Below, piece after piece: positions 11,273-18,918 of a stretch of 64,000 nucleotides of DNA. The notes under the pieces are model-generated. The model saw only the letters and a list, made by a program, of their open reading frames with translations, ran no database searches and had not been told where the DNA came from. Both the position numbers and the translations under genes were made by a program. Positions within the stretch are counted from its first letter, which is position 1. Every line of letters starts with the position of its first letter. The DNA lies in contig NZ_VUMH01000003.1 of the NCBI RefSeq assembly GCF_009696265.1, forward strand, positions 124,001 to 188,000. The letters are read 5' to 3'. Source of the DNA: Desulfovibrio porci. Lineage in GTDB: Bacteria; Desulfobacterota; Desulfovibrionia; Desulfovibrionales; Desulfovibrionaceae.

Positions 11273-12717
11273 TCTTCATCTCCTTCCGCAGCGGGAACCG
11301 GGGGGAAATGCACGCGGAACACGGTTTCCTCCGGCGCGGCCATGCCGCGCTCCAGCCGCCAGCCCAGATGTTCACAGGCCCGCAAAGCCAGGGAAAGCCC
11401 CAGACCGCTGCCCGCTGACCCCGCCGGATTGACGGGACCGGCCGCACCGGTGAAACCGGCGGCGCGTTCCCGCGTCTGCCGGGCCGGACCGCTCACGCCG
11501 TCCGTCCGCATGCCGCGCACCCCGCGCGCGAAAATATCCAGATCTTCGGGAATGTGGCCGCTGTTGCGGACTTCCAGCATTCCCGGCGTCAAACGCAGAT
11601 AAACGCGGCCATTCTCCGTGTAGCGGCAGGCGTTGTCCAGCAAATTTTTGAGGACAATGGCCGCGAGCTCCTTCTGGCCCACGCTCCACACCACAGACGC
11701 CATATCCGCGAAAAGCAGGACAGGCCCGTCCGCTTCCGGCGGGCATTCTTTCTCCAGAGCGGTGAGGCGCAGCATCCCGCTCCGCGTGCATTCCCGGATC
11801 AGGCCGCGCAGCTCGGAGCCAAGGTCCAGAGGCTCGCGCTCAATATCCTCGGGCCGCCGCGCCAGCAGCAACAGCGTGCGCACCGTGGCGGACATGCGCG
11901 CCGTGGTGCGCGAGAGCCGCTCCACCACCGGGGCCAGTTCCGCGCCCGCCGGATCGGGAAACGCGGCCAGACGCAGTTCCAGAATTTCCAGACCGCCCTG
12001 CATGACTGTGAGCGGCGTGCGCAGTTCATGGCTCACGTCGCCGGTGAAAAAACTTTCCCGCCGTACAAAATCCCGCAGATCCGCCTCCCGCGCGGCCAGC
12101 GCGCGGGCCAGCACGCCCACTTCGTCGTCCAGACCCACAAGGTCCGGCGGCAGGGGCGTGAACGCGCCGGGATCGCGCCGGTCCCGGTGTTCCACGGATT
12201 CGGTCAGACGGCTGAGCGGACGGGTGAGCCTGCGGGAGAGCACGACGGCCAGCACTACGGCCACGGCCAGTCCGGCCAGGGCGCAGGCCAGCAACATGCC
12301 GCCCAGGCGTGTCTTCAAGGCCTGAAGCGCGCCGGTATGGCCGCTCAGGGCGTACGTCACCCCGTCGCGCCGGACCAGGAGGACGAATTCCTCCATCTGT
12401 TTGAAAAAATGCAGTCCGTCGGGCAAATTTTCCCAGGCCGGGGGAACCTGTTTGCCCACCAGAAAACGCCAGTGCATGGCCTCGGCCAGATCCTCGCCGT
12501 AATAGAGGTTGCGGCGGCCACGGTCCTCAGCCGCCCAGGCGCGCTGTTCGGCCTCAATAAGCGCCTCCATAACGGGCCGAGCGTGCCAGCCCACCAGGTA
12601 CGCGCCCAGGCGGTCGTAGGAAAACAGGCCCACCAGACCCAGCGTCAGGCCCAGCCCCAGGGCCAGCAGCACAAAGGCCGCCAGCATGCGCCGACGGATG
12701 CTGGCGCGCTGTTTCAC
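11269..12717 (-). CDS. Two-component sensor histidine kinase (QseC/BaeS-like position)
   Basis: Inner-membrane histidine kinase of 482 residues. Helix 1 spans about 11-33, a periplasmic sensor of about 105 residues follows, helix 2 spans about 140-162, then HAMP, the dimerisation domain with phospho-acceptor His-230 in SHELRTPLT, and the ATPase domain with N box LKNLLDNACRYT (about 356) and G box GSGLGLSLAL. The linker before the G box carries a Gly/Ala-rich insert. It overlaps the response regulator upstream and mdtA downstream by 4 bases each, so it very likely controls the pump. The signal is unknown; the small BOF proteins encoded upstream suggest an envelope or stress cue. Confidence 0.92.
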   Translation of the reverse strand: MKQRASIRRRMLAAFVLLALGLGLTLGLVGLFSYDRLGAYLVGWHARPVMEALIEAEQRAWAAEDRGRRNLYYGEDLAEAMHWRFLVGKQVPPAWENLPDGLHFFKQMEEFVLLVRRDGVTYALSGHTGALQALKTRLGGMLLACALAGLAVAVVLAVVLSRRLTRPLSRLTESVEHRDRRDPGAFTPLPPDLVGLDDEVGVLARALAAREADLRDFVRRESFFTGDVSHELRTPLTVMQGGLEILELRLAAFPDPAGAELAPVVERLSRTTARMSATVRTLLLLARRPEDIEREPLDLGSELRGLIRECTRSGMLRLTALEKECPPEADGPVLLFADMASVVWSVGQKELAAIVLKNLLDNACRYTENGRVYLRLTPGMLEVRNSGHIPEDLDIFARGVRGMRTDGVSGPARQTRERAAGFTGAAGPVNPAGSAGSGLGLSLALRACEHLGWRLERGMAAPEETVFRVHFPPVPAAEGDEE

Positions 12718-13445
12718 GCTCCAGCCTCCGGGGCGAGGCTCAGACGATAGCCCACATGCGGCACGGTTTGCAGCAAGGGCACGGCAAAAGGCTTGTCCAG
12801 CTCACGCCGCAATTCATGGATATGGGTGCGCAGGGCGCTGCCCTCGGGGGCTTCGTCGCCCCAGAGCAGATGTTCCAGAGCCTCGCGCCGGACCAGGCCC
12901 GGCGCCACGCGGATCAGTTCGGCCAGAATGCGGAAGCCCGAGGGGCTCAGGCGCAGTTCGCGGCCCTGACGCACGGCCCGGTGCTGGACCGTGTTCAGGG
13001 TAAGATCGGCAAAGGTCCAGACGCCCTCCACCGCCGCCAAACCGCTCTTGCCCTCCGGACCGCCCGAAGCGTTCAGGCGGCCCCGCCGCAGCAGGGCCCG
13101 GATGCGGGCCTCCAGCTCCTTGAGGGCAAAGGGCTTGACCAGATAATCGTCAGCCCCGGCTTCCAGCCCGCGCACCCGGTCGGCCACGGTGTCGCGCGCC
13201 GTGAGCATCAGCACGGGCACGGCGCTGCGGTGCTCCTCGCGCAGCATCCGGCACAGGCTTACGCCGTCCAGGCCGGGCAGCATGATGTCCAGCACAATAC
13301 AGTCAAAACATCCCCGCACGGCCATGTCCAGTCCGGCCCGGCCATGCCGGGCGCAATCCAGCTCATAGCCCAGCGGTTCCAGATAGGCGTACAAATTGGC
13401 GAGGATGTCCTCATTGTCCTCAATGAGCAGAAGGGAGACGGGCAT
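12714..13445 (-). CDS. OmpR-family response regulator
   Basis: DNA-binding response regulator of 243 residues. The receiver domain occupies about 1-115, with phospho-acceptor Asp-53 in VLDIMLPG and the conserved Lys in KPFALKELEARI. The C-terminal winged helix (about 145-240) ends with the typical RTHIHELRRELD and VGYRL signatures. It is translationally coupled to the kinase. A perfect 11-bp tandem repeat at 14845-14866, upstream of the first gene of the unit, is a plausible binding site. The arrangement resembles ygiW-qseBC of gammaproteobacteria but with an efflux pump added. Confidence 0.92.
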   Translation of the reverse strand: MPVSLLLIEDNEDILANLYAYLEPLGYELDCARHGRAGLDMAVRGCFDCIVLDIMLPGLDGVSLCRMLREEHRSAVPVLMLTARDTVADRVRGLEAGADDYLVKPFALKELEARIRALLRRGRLNASGGPEGKSGLAAVEGVWTFADLTLNTVQHRAVRQGRELRLSPSGFRILAELIRVAPGLVRREALEHLLWGDEAPEGSALRTHIHELRRELDKPFAVPLLQTVPHVGYRLSLAPEAGA

Positions 13446-13476
13446 GGCGCACCTGCGGCGGATTTACACCGTCAGT

Positions 13477-13845
13477 TTAGTCGATGAGGGCCAAAGCGTC
13501 CACTTCCACTTCATTGGGACGCTTGCGGCTCCAGTCCACATGCCCCATAAGGCGGACCCGGTCATGGGGAGTGACGGTGAGGTGGCCGAAAATGTCGTTT
13601 TCGATCTCCACCACCACGCGGCCGCTCTCGTCGCCGAACACATATCTGTTTTTGCGGAAGGGAATCTTTTCCAGAATATGCCCTTCCAGCACGCAGGGGG
13701 CGTCATCCCTGGCGTCCAGCACGTCCGCCGCGCGGGTCACCACGGGCGACACGCCCGGCCCCTCAAATCCGGCGGCCCGCGCCGACCCAGCCGGAAACAC
13801 GAGGCAGAACAATAACAGCAGCAATGCCAGTACACGCATGAGCAT
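13477..13845 (-). CDS. Periplasmic BOF (YgiW/YdeI) family protein, copy 1
   Basis: Exported OB-fold protein of 122 residues with a signal peptide ending at ARA-A. The mature part carries the family pattern: VLEGHILEKIPFRKNRYVFGDESGRVVVEIENDIF, then TPHDRVRLMGHVD, ending with VEVDALALI. BOF proteins are periplasmic stress-tolerance proteins of uncertain mechanism. It lies 31 bases upstream of the response regulator. It is the most divergent of the three tandem copies, with an extra basic patch SRKRPNE. Confidence 0.88.
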   Translation of the reverse strand: MLMRVLALLLLLFCLVFPAGSARAAGFEGPGVSPVVTRAADVLDARDDAPCVLEGHILEKIPFRKNRYVFGDESGRVVVEIENDIFGHLTVTPHDRVRLMGHVDWSRKRPNEVEVDALALID

Positions 13846-13896
13846 ACTCCGGGCCCGGCCGGGGCGGCCTCAGGCCGCCCCGGTTTCCGCCCTTGC

Positions 13897-14283
13897 TTAC
13901 TTCAGAATTTCCAGAACCTTCACATCAATCTTGACGGGTTCCATCATGTCCTTGTCCACCTTGCCGGACAGGCGCACCCTGGTCTGGGGGGTTACGGTGC
14001 GGCCCGCGAAAATCTCATGGTCGATGTCCACGATGATCTGGCCCGTGGCGTCCTTGAACAGGTATTTGTCGTCGCTGCCGGCCAGGCGCTCCACGATATT
14101 GCCGGTGAGCACCACAGGCGCGTCGTCCCAGGAACTCTGGGCCTTTTTCACCGTGTCGGCCTGCACGCCGCCGGTGGGCCCCTGAAAACCGCCCATGCTC
14201 TGACCGGAATTGGGACCTTCAAACGCCGCGTAAGCGGGAACAGCCAGCACGGCCAGCATGACCAAGGTAAGCAGATAACGCAT
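13897..14283 (-). CDS. Periplasmic BOF (YgiW/YdeI) family protein, copy 2
   Basis: Exported OB-fold protein of 128 residues. The signal peptide MRYLLTLVMLAVLAVPAYA is followed by a Gly/Pro/Gln linker and the BOF domain (VVLTGNIVERLAGSDDKYLFKDATGQIIVDI). The ATG at 14283 has AGGAGG five bases upstream; an in-frame ATG six codons earlier has none and would spoil the signal peptide. The signal peptide is almost identical to that of copy 3, which points to recent duplication. In other bacteria ygiW sits directly before qseBC, as here. Confidence 0.9.
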   Translation of the reverse strand: MRYLLTLVMLAVLAVPAYAAFEGPNSGQSMGGFQGPTGGVQADTVKKAQSSWDDAPVVLTGNIVERLAGSDDKYLFKDATGQIIVDIDHEIFAGRTVTPQTRVRLSGKVDKDMMEPVKIDVKVLEILK

Positions 14284-14361
14284 TGTGTCCTCCTGATCCA
14301 TCAGTGATGGTAATTTTTTGAAGCAACTGATGGATAAATATGATTGATGCGGGAAAAATCG

Positions 14362-14763
14362 CTATTGCAGCAATTGCAGAACGCTCACGTCCACCCGCAA
14401 CGGTTTATTGGGATATTTTTTCAGTTTTCCGAACAACCGCACCCGGCTTTCCGGGGTGATCTCCCGCCCGGCAAAGACCTCATGGCTGATCTCCACCATG
14501 AGGCTGCCGCTTTCGTCCTTGAACAGGTATTTGTCAGCCTTGCCGGGCACGCGCTCCACAATATGGCCGGTCAGCACCACCGGGCTTTTGTTGGGAGCGT
14601 TCAAAGCCCTGGCGACGGTATCCGTGCTCACGATGCCGGTAGTCCCATGAACGCCGTCCGGCGACGCCGACGGTTTTGGCCCCGGAGCCGGGTTTGCCGT
14701 TTCAGCGGCGGACACCGGCGCCGCCAGCAGGGCCGCCAGGGCCAGAAAAAGCAGATAACGCAT
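14362..14763 (-). CDS. Periplasmic BOF (YgiW/YdeI) family protein, copy 3 (first gene of operon)
   Basis: Exported OB-fold protein of 133 residues with signal peptide MRYLLFLALAALLAAPVSA, a Pro/Ala-rich linker and the BOF core (VVLTGHIVERVPGKADKYLFKDESGSLMVEISHEVFAGREITPESRVRLFG). AGGAGG lies four bases before the ATG. It is the promoter-proximal gene of the eight-gene minus-strand unit leading into the response regulator, kinase and RND pump. The upstream region carries a stable hairpin and an 11-bp tandem repeat. Confidence 0.9.
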   Translation of the reverse strand: MRYLLFLALAALLAAPVSAAETANPAPGPKPSASPDGVHGTTGIVSTDTVARALNAPNKSPVVLTGHIVERVPGKADKYLFKDESGSLMVEISHEVFAGREITPESRVRLFGKLKKYPNKPLRVDVSVLQLLQ

Positions 14764-14789
14764 AGCACCTCCTGAATCACAGACTGGAT

Positions 14790-14828
14790 CACGGGTTTAT
14801 TCCCGGCAACGTCCGTTGCCGCCCGTGA
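14790..14828 (-). promoter_or_regulatory. Leader hairpin upstream of the BOF/two-component/pump operon
   Basis: The inner arms CGGCAACG (14804-14811) and CGTTGCCG (14814-14821) are perfectly complementary with a two-base loop. Outer arms CACGGG and CCCGTG extend the structure. It lies between the putative regulator site and the first start codon, so it may shape the 5' leader or be a second protein site. Confidence 0.4.
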
Positions 14829-14844
14829 AGTCACTCTGCGCCGG

Positions 14845-14866
14845 AAAGCGTCAGCAAAGCGTCAGC
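14845..14866 (-). promoter_or_regulatory. Tandem 11-bp direct repeat, candidate response-regulator binding site
   Basis: AAAGCGTCAGC occurs twice head-to-tail with no gap (14845-14855 and 14856-14866). OmpR/PhoB-type regulators typically bind two direct half-sites about one helical turn apart, which is exactly this geometry. The site is about 82 bases upstream of the first gene of the operon that encodes such a regulator. I could not assign a clear -10 element. Confidence 0.55.
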
Positions 14867-15032
14867 GCGCGTCCGCCCGGCGTGCCAGAGAAGGCGCGCC
14901 TTTTGGAGGCAGGCGAAGAGGAGAAAAGCACGCCGGCTTCAGGCTTTTTGCAAGGAAAATAAAATGCCTGCCCCCTGCCGACGGGGATACGCGCCCTTGT
15001 GGAGCCGGGGCAAAGCTGCTATCGTCTCGCCC

Positions 15033-15290
15033 ATGAAAGAGCTTGACCCGCACACCATTCGCCCCTGCCTTGCCTGCGGGGGCACCAATGCCCATCTGGA
15101 ATCCATGCTGCCGCCGGGCCGTCGACAGGAAGTCTGGCGCGTGGTCTGCGCCTGCGGCCAGACCTCACAGCAGTGGTCCGTCTCACAAGGGGCGGCCATT
15201 CGCGCCTGGAACCGCAATCTGGCTCAGGAAAACGATCTGGCCTCTCTGAGCAAGGAGAACGTGACGCCTCAAAGCCATCTCAAGAACTGA
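15033..15290 (+). CDS. Small zinc-ribbon protein resembling the Lar family
   Basis: Small protein of 85 residues with two cysteine pairs, CLACGG (Cys-12, Cys-15) and CACG (Cys-39, Cys-41), followed by AAIRAWNR. The order CxxCGG, a Cys pair, then A(I)xxWN is the pattern of the restriction-alleviation Lar-like family often found on phages, here without clear phage neighbours. No good ribosome-binding site precedes the ATG at 15033, so the start is uncertain. It stands alone on the plus strand between two minus-strand units, with a terminator-like hairpin at 15421. Confidence 0.6.
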   Translation: MKELDPHTIRPCLACGGTNAHLESMLPPGRRQEVWRVVCACGQTSQQWSVSQGAAIRAWNRNLAQENDLASLSKENVTPQSHLKN

Positions 15291-15611
15291 TTCCGTCTTC
15301 TTTTCCCAGAGTTTTTCGGCCGGACCCGCCCCGCGGAACCGGTCGTTTTACGCTGATCTCCTTGTTTCGTGTTCTCCCGCCCTGCTTCACGCTGTTTCCC
15401 GGCCGCAATCAACGCCAAAAGGCGCGCCCTCACGGACGCGCCCATTTTTTCTAAAAATCATAGGCTGTTAGAGCATTTTAATTTTGAAACGCTCTAACGA
15501 GGCGGCACAGCCGCATTACGGATAGCGACAGCATAGCTTTTGCGCTGATAAACGGCGGAGTGGGCGTGTCTTTACACTTTGAAATGTACAACATTTCAAA
15601 GTGAATCTGCT
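15291..15611. other. Non-coding stretch with a terminator and a repeat element
   Basis: No gene is supported here. The left part holds a GC-rich hairpin with a T run (15421-15450), suited to end plus-strand transcription. The right part (15469-15614) is AT-richer and forms a repeat element bounded by imperfect inverted ends, described separately. Confidence 0.6.
15421..15450 (+). terminator. Intrinsic terminator after the small zinc-ribbon gene
   Basis: GGCGCG (15421-15426) pairs with CGCGCC (15437-15442) and is followed by TTTTTT at 15445-15450. Upstream A residues could extend the stem. Confidence 0.55.
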
Positions 15612-15614
15612 CTA
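15469..15614. repeat. MITE-like repeat element with imperfect inverted ends and a strong internal hairpin
   Basis: The left end reads TTAGAGCATTTTAATTTTG and the right end, reverse-complemented, reads CTAGAGCAGATTCACTTTG; about 17 of 22 positions agree. The right end contains a perfect 13-bp hairpin, CACTTTGAAATGT (15575-15587) with ACATTTCAAAGTG (15591-15603) and a three-base loop. Closely similar right ends occur at about 22672-22697 and in part at 34360-34375, so this is a dispersed element. Confidence 0.55.
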
Positions 15615-16367
15615 GAAGGCTTTCCGCCCGAACACGCTGTCCAGCATGGAGGGGTCACGCTTGCGCGCGGCGGCCGGGTCCACCCAGGCCAGCACCACCC
15701 GGCCCATATCCCAGGCCAGAGTGCGCGCGATGAGCCCCGACGGGTCCGCCGGATTGCGTTCCTTGATGGAAAAGAGATAAAAATCATGCACCTGGCGCGC
15801 TTCCATCATCCCGCCCTGCGCCAGGGACCAGAGCTGGGTGCCGGTCTTCACGTCATAGACTTCAAGGGCCAGGGACAAGGAACTGTCGCCGCCGGAACCG
15901 CCGTCCATGTAATGGTTGATATAGCCGCCCACCAGAAGCTCGGCCCCCCGCTGCCGGGCCAGGGCCAGAGCGCGCGAGCGGTCAAAGGGACCGGCCTCGG
16001 GCGCGTATTCCAGAGCTTCGAAGGCATTGAGCGAGAGCCAGATCTGCCAGACCTGGCGTGAGAGCATTTCACTGAAACTCACGGCGTTGCCGATCTGCTG
16101 CACGGCGCGTAAGGGCACGAAGAGCGCGCGCGGACGATGGTCCAGACGACCGCGCGGCGACACATAGACGGCGGGAGGCTGGCGGCGCACGAAATTGTCG
16201 ATCTGGATCTGGATGGGCGTGCTGAAATCCCCGGCCAGCGATATGGAGGAACGGCTGTCGTCCGGGCTGGTGGCGCAACCGGCGGCAAGCGCAAAAAACG
16301 GGATCAGAAACAGGGCCGGAAACAGGCCCGACAGCAAAACGCGTATCCGCCGGGGCAAGGGCTTCAT
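15612..16367 (-). CDS. Putative outer-membrane lipoprotein
   Basis: Exported lipoprotein of 251 residues. The N-terminus is basic then hydrophobic, ending in the lipobox LAAGC (about residues 27-31), so Cys-31 should be lipidated. The mature part begins with a Ser-rich linker and contains a compact domain with GAELLVGGYINHYMDGG and SLALEVYDVKTGTQLWSLAQGG, a pattern seen in lipoproteins that assemble or activate envelope machines, such as LpoB or CsgG-like folds. I cannot name its function. Its start overlaps the preceding gene by 4 bases, so it is the last gene of a three-gene unit. Confidence 0.75.
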   Translation of the reverse strand: MKPLPRRIRVLLSGLFPALFLIPFFALAAGCATSPDDSRSSISLAGDFSTPIQIQIDNFVRRQPPAVYVSPRGRLDHRPRALFVPLRAVQQIGNAVSFSEMLSRQVWQIWLSLNAFEALEYAPEAGPFDRSRALALARQRGAELLVGGYINHYMDGGSGGDSSLSLALEVYDVKTGTQLWSLAQGGMMEARQVHDFYLFSIKERNPADPSGLIARTLAWDMGRVVLAWVDPAAARKRDPSMLDSVFGRKAF

Positions 16368-16714
16368 TGCGGTTTCTCCGAGGCTAGGCCCGCCTTCTGT
16401 ACGGAGGCGAGCAATTTTTCCCGCGCTTCGCGCAGGTTGTCGTGCAGGGCAAGGCGTCTGTCGGCCGACAGACGGCAGAAATCCGCGGTGCGGGTCATCT
16501 CGACGAGATGCGCCATGGCCTGTGCCAGTTCCGCCAGATGACGCGCCTCCAGCCCGGCCAGGGGCACGCTTCTGCCGGCAAGTTCCGCCAGATGGCCCAG
16601 TTCCTCGGCCTGGGAACGGATGCCCTCGGGCCGGATCGCCGCGCCATATTTCCGACGTTTGCGAAATTCATGCCAGAAAAAGCGAAACCGCCGCCAGAAC
16701 CGGGCCATGCCCAT
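16364..16714 (-). CDS. Hypothetical helical protein
   Basis: Protein of 116 residues, strongly basic at the N-terminus (MGMARFWRRFRFFWHEFRKRRK) and then mostly helical with Ala/Leu/Glu-rich heptads (LAELAGRSVPLAGLEARHLAELAQAMAHLVEM). It has no signal peptide or recognised domain. It lies 4 bases after the YIP1 gene and overlaps the lipoprotein gene by 4 bases, so it probably acts with them at the envelope. Confidence 0.6.
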   Translation of the reverse strand: MGMARFWRRFRFFWHEFRKRRKYGAAIRPEGIRSQAEELGHLAELAGRSVPLAGLEARHLAELAQAMAHLVEMTRTADFCRLSADRRLALHDNLREAREKLLASVQKAGLASEKPQ

Positions 16715-16718
16715 AGCC

Positions 16719-17735
16719 TCAGGCTTGAACCGCGGAGAGCAATTGCAGGAACATGGGAGCCATCACCAAGCAGACCGGCACAAAACCCAGCAGGGTCTGC
16801 GGCCAGTTCAGGCGCAGGGCCGCGCGGCAGCCCACCGCCATGCAGGCCAGCCCCCAGATCATGCCCGCCAGGGAACCCAGGCCCGGAATGACGCAGAGCA
16901 GCGCCGGGGCCGAACTGTAGGCCATGACCTGGAACACCAGGGGAAAACTGGTCCGGTCCGGAGCGACGAAACGGTAGGCCAGATGGACCAGACCGCTGAA
17001 AACATAGAGTTGCAGGACCAGCAGGGCAGTGCGCAGCAGCAGGGTCATGGCCAGATTGGTCTGCGGAGCCAGCAGGGCCAGCATTTTTTCCAGTTGCGGA
17101 TCCGTGGCCGCGCTGGGAGCCATGATGGTCAGAAGCATGCCGCCCCAGAAGCGCTCCACCACCGTCTGAAAAACACAGACAACAAGATAAAAACTCAAGG
17201 CCCGCAGTTGCGGGGCTTCCGGGTTGAGCGCGCCGAAAAAGCGCGACGCGGCGAACATGACCCGCATGACCGTCTGATAAAAGGCGGCCAGCCAGCCATT
17301 TCGTCCGGGAGCCGTTTCCCAGGGATTGGCCTCAACAGTGTGCCCGGCGTCCCGCTCCGTCTCCGGTTCAAGACGGGCGGCTTCACGGGCATAGGCCTTG
17401 CTGGCCGTCCGGCGGATGTCCTCTTCTTCCGGTTCCGCCTGTCCCGGCGCGGACTCGGTCCGTCGCCCGCCGCCGTCTTCCGTCGTGTCTGCGGTTTCGG
17501 CCGCCGTATGTTCCGGACTACGGCCCGGCACAATGGCGCCGGGCGGCAGCGGGTCGTCCTCTCCGGGCGCGGCGGCGCGCGCCGTCGGCGCGTCGAGAGT
17601 TTCCAGCACTCCGGCCTCGGCCGAAAAGCGGAAGCGGCAGGCGCATTTTGGGCAGGTGGCGATGACCGCGCGGGCGGGCAGACGGTCGGCGGGCAGTTCT
17701 CGGCTGAAGCCGCACTGCGGGCAGATAATATTCAC
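16719..17735 (-). CDS. YIP1-family membrane protein with N-terminal zinc ribbon
   Basis: Protein of 338 residues. An N-terminal MJ0042-type zinc ribbon holds Cys-5, Cys-8, Cys-28 and Cys-31, followed by an acidic, proline-rich linker (about 50-130). The C-terminal half has about five hydrophobic helices of the YIP1 type (ALLVLQLYVFSGLVHLAYRF, PALLCVIPGLGSLAGMIWGL). The combination is common in deltaproteobacteria and its function is unknown. GGAG lies about ten bases before the ATG. It is the first gene of a unit with the hypothetical protein and the lipoprotein. Confidence 0.82.
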   Translation of the reverse strand: MNIICPQCGFSRELPADRLPARAVIATCPKCACRFRFSAEAGVLETLDAPTARAAAPGEDDPLPPGAIVPGRSPEHTAAETADTTEDGGGRRTESAPGQAEPEEEDIRRTASKAYAREAARLEPETERDAGHTVEANPWETAPGRNGWLAAFYQTVMRVMFAASRFFGALNPEAPQLRALSFYLVVCVFQTVVERFWGGMLLTIMAPSAATDPQLEKMLALLAPQTNLAMTLLLRTALLVLQLYVFSGLVHLAYRFVAPDRTSFPLVFQVMAYSSAPALLCVIPGLGSLAGMIWGLACMAVGCRAALRLNWPQTLLGFVPVCLVMAPMFLQLLSAVQA

Positions 17736-18043
17736 TGTAGGCTCCTCTCGCGGCGGCCGGGCTTGCTGAAGCCGGTCCGGCGCATCTCATACACGCCCCG
17801 GCCGCATACGGCGGCCGGATTTCCTCCTTTCTATTAGCCGCTGGCAGGCCCGCTGGCAAGTCCGCCTGATTCCGGCCGCGACCCGGACGTCAGTCACGCG
17901 ATTGAAAAAAATTTCACATACGGCCCTGTTTTCGCTTGACAGCCTTCCGGAAAAGCAGGTACGCAAAGCTATAGTCATCTAGTCATATATATGAATTTAT
18001 GCCACCAGTCATATTCCGCCGACGCCGCATGCAAGGACGTAGT
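17736..18043. other. Divergent intergenic region between YIP1 and GntR genes
   Basis: No gene is seen. The region nearest the GntR gene turns AT-rich and holds a TTGACA at 17936-17941 (no matching -10 at ideal spacing), three AGTCAT words (17973, 17981, 18007) and the palindrome TCATATATATGA. This is the likely control region of the GntR-Tct unit. Confidence 0.5.
17983..17994 (+). promoter_or_regulatory. Perfect 12-bp palindrome, candidate GntR operator
   Basis: TCATATATATGA is its own reverse complement and lies about 50 bases before the GntR start codon. AGTCAT words surround it. Autoregulation from an upstream palindrome is usual for GntR proteins, but the AT-rich core could also be part of the promoter. 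Confidence 0.4.
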
Positions 18044-18799
18044 ATGCAACACAGCCAACCCAGCTATTTACCCCGTCGTGATGCCGACGACCACCTGCCC
18101 GCCTATGCCAGAATCAGCCAGAGCCTGCGCCGCCAGATTGAAAACAAAGTCTGGCAGCCGGGCAATCTGATCCCCACGGAAAGCCGCCTGGCCCAGGAGC
18201 ACGGCGTAAGCGTCGGCACCGTACGCAAGGCCTTGCAGGAACTGGTTCTCGCCGGCTTTCTGCACCGCGTGCAGGGCAAGGGCACCTTTGTGGCGGGCAG
18301 TTTCATCCGCAGCAAAAACCATCGTTTTTACCGCACCCATACAGCCTTTGACGCGCCCGAACCGGAACGGCGCTGCGCCTTCCTGCGCGCGGAAGTGGAA
18401 CCGGGACAGGACTTCATCTGCCGCTACCTGCAACTGGCGACGGGCACGTCCCTGCTCAGGCTGGAACGGCTTATCTCCATTGAGGACCGTCCCTTTGTGC
18501 TGGTGCATTCCTATTTCGAGGAGGCCCGTTTCCCGGGCTTGGCGCAAGCGGACCCGCGCCGCTTTGAGCAGGAAGCCCTGACCCTGATCATCGAAAACGA
18601 TTACGCCACGCCCACCATGGCGGCCCATGAACTGGGCAGCGCCGTGAGCGCCACGCCGGAGGTGGCCGCCGCGCTGCAACTGCCGGAAAGCGCGCCCGTT
18701 CTCTTTCTTGAAATGCTCTCCTTTTCCTACGACGAGAGCCCGTACGAATACCGGCAGAGTTTTTGCGTCTCCGGCAGAAAATTGTTCCGTTCCTATTGA
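18044..18799 (+). CDS. GntR-family (HutC/FadR-like, UTRA domain) transcriptional regulator
   Basis: Ligand-responsive DNA-binding regulator of 251 residues. The winged helix-turn-helix is at about 20-85 (LPTES-type motif as LIPTESRLAQEHGVSVGTVRKALQEL, then GKGTFVAG). The effector-binding UTRA domain fills the rest and ends in YEYRQSFCVSGRKLFRSY, the conserved UTRA end. AAGGA seven bases upstream supports the ATG at 18044; two in-frame ATGs upstream lack this. It precedes a phosphoesterase and a Tct transporter on the same strand, which it probably controls in response to a nutrient or its breakdown product. Confidence 0.88.
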   Translation: MQHSQPSYLPRRDADDHLPAYARISQSLRRQIENKVWQPGNLIPTESRLAQEHGVSVGTVRKALQELVLAGFLHRVQGKGTFVAGSFIRSKNHRFYRTHTAFDAPEPERRCAFLRAEVEPGQDFICRYLQLATGTSLLRLERLISIEDRPFVLVHSYFEEARFPGLAQADPRRFEQEALTLIIENDYATPTMAAHELGSAVSATPEVAAALQLPESAPVLFLEMLSFSYDESPYEYRQSFCVSGRKLFRSY

Positions 18800-18918
18800 A
18801 ATGCCACGCCTGCGCTGTCGCGACAGGTGTGAAGAGCATATCGCGAAAAACGCGTTTTTTCGTTACCCCCGCCGCCGCCCAGAGCGCGCGGCAGCCCCAA
18901 GCCCACGGGAGGACAGGC

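Noticed and set aside
14845-14866. CRISPR repeat
   Set aside because: Two adjacent 11-base copies without spacers do not form an array; no other direct-repeat array was seen in the window.
17936-17975. TTGACA ... TATAGT as the gntR promoter
   Set aside because: The two hexamers are 28 bases apart, too far for sigma-70, so only the words are noted.
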